Below are positions 18,812-18,925 of a stretch of DNA of 18,925 nt, piece after piece. A program made the position numbers and the translations under genes. This stretch comes from Temnopleurus reevesii. Taxonomy: Eukaryota; Echinodermata; Echinoidea; Temnopleuroida; Temnopleuridae. Within the stretch, counting starts at the first letter, position 1. Each line of letters starts with the position of its first letter. Under the pieces are notes generated by a model. It saw only the letters and a program-made list of their open reading frames with translations. It was not told the DNA's origin and did not search any database. The DNA lies in the NCBI GenBank assembly GCA_036244855.1, contig BQKZ01001003.1, positions 58,021 to 76,945 of the forward strand, given 5' to 3'.

Positions 18812-18925
18812 ATAAGGTCTTATTTGGAGCTCGATAATACAACACGAAACACAGTTCACAGCACCGTACAAAGTACGATATTACTCTTTCCAGAGGAATG
18901 TACTCACATTGGAAGAAGAAGAAGT
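18182..18925 (+). mobile_element. Decayed 3' end of a CR1/L2-like non-LTR retrotransposon
   Basis: The plus strand encodes the C-terminal end of a LINE reverse-transcriptase polyprotein, 5' truncated at about 18182, just after an A-rich run. Typical landmarks are visible in order: GFIQRNIRSCP, KTYVQPILDYSSSAWDP, MVQRRAARF, LQSLKWQTLHERR, MLYRILHGLVAI, SFFPSVICLWNDLP. In-frame stops occur at 18206-18208, 18236-18238 and 18374-18376. The frame shifts near 18440-18455 and back near 18505-18512. After the stop at 18809-18811 about 100 bp of 3' UTR leads to a GAA-type microsatellite tail at the window edge. The polymerase catalytic motifs would lie upstream and are absent. Clade assignment within CR1/L2 relatives is tentative. 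Confidence 0.85.

Noticed and set aside
1..18925. tRNA, rRNA or other standard RNA genes
   Set aside because: I looked for GGTTCGA-type B boxes and cloverleaf-like pairs and found none that held up; a covariance-model scan would be decisive.

Overview
The window is AT-rich, intron-dominated eukaryotic DNA. No prokaryotic gene organisation is visible: no long ORFs, operons or Shine-Dalgarno-like spacing. Short exon-like reading frames are bounded by GT/AG splice sites, a decayed non-LTR retrotransposon sits at the right edge, a foldback element lies at the left, and the palindrome TACATGTA recurs. This fits a marine invertebrate animal such as an echinoderm, lancelet or mollusc; I cannot resolve it further.

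Minus strand: the most coherent gene signal is a set of small exons that can be chained without breaking frame: 14474-14420, 13763-13702, 11612-11547, 4754-4362 and 547-413 (or 547-425). Intron phases are 1, 0, 0, 0. Together they would encode about 235 residues of the C-terminal part of a protein: an ordered part, a long basic Ser/Lys/Gln-rich linker, then a short C-terminal helix-like segment. Start codon, promoter and upstream exons were not found; weaker upstream candidates lie at 15685-15865, 16720-16768 and 17870-17902. I do not recognise the protein with confidence. On the plus strand, or in alternative frames, an ambiguous exon-like stretch lies at 5316-5458 and a coding-like remnant broken by one stop at about 16294-16575.

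Left region (659-1606): a 948-bp foldback transposable element with terminal inverted repeats, a flanking TTGAAT direct repeat, and two opposed arrays of a CpG-rich 36-bp unit that is itself a near-palindrome. The left arm is expanded and the right arm is shorter.

Middle region: a roughly 0.5-kb tandem duplication (7388-8433), a diverged ~200-bp repeat pair (about 8650-8850 and 9665-9875), and a perfect 19-bp inverted repeat carrying two octamer motifs (9309-9401). A bulged hairpin lies at 11005-11078.

Right region: a degenerate repeat pair (15147-15475), several small inverted and tandem repeats, a foldback-like structure at 17385-17530, and the 3' end of a CR1/L2-like LINE (about 18182-18925) with three in-frame stops, two compensating frameshifts and a GAA-type microsatellite tail. 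The rest is intronic or intergenic sequence in which I see no further supportable features.
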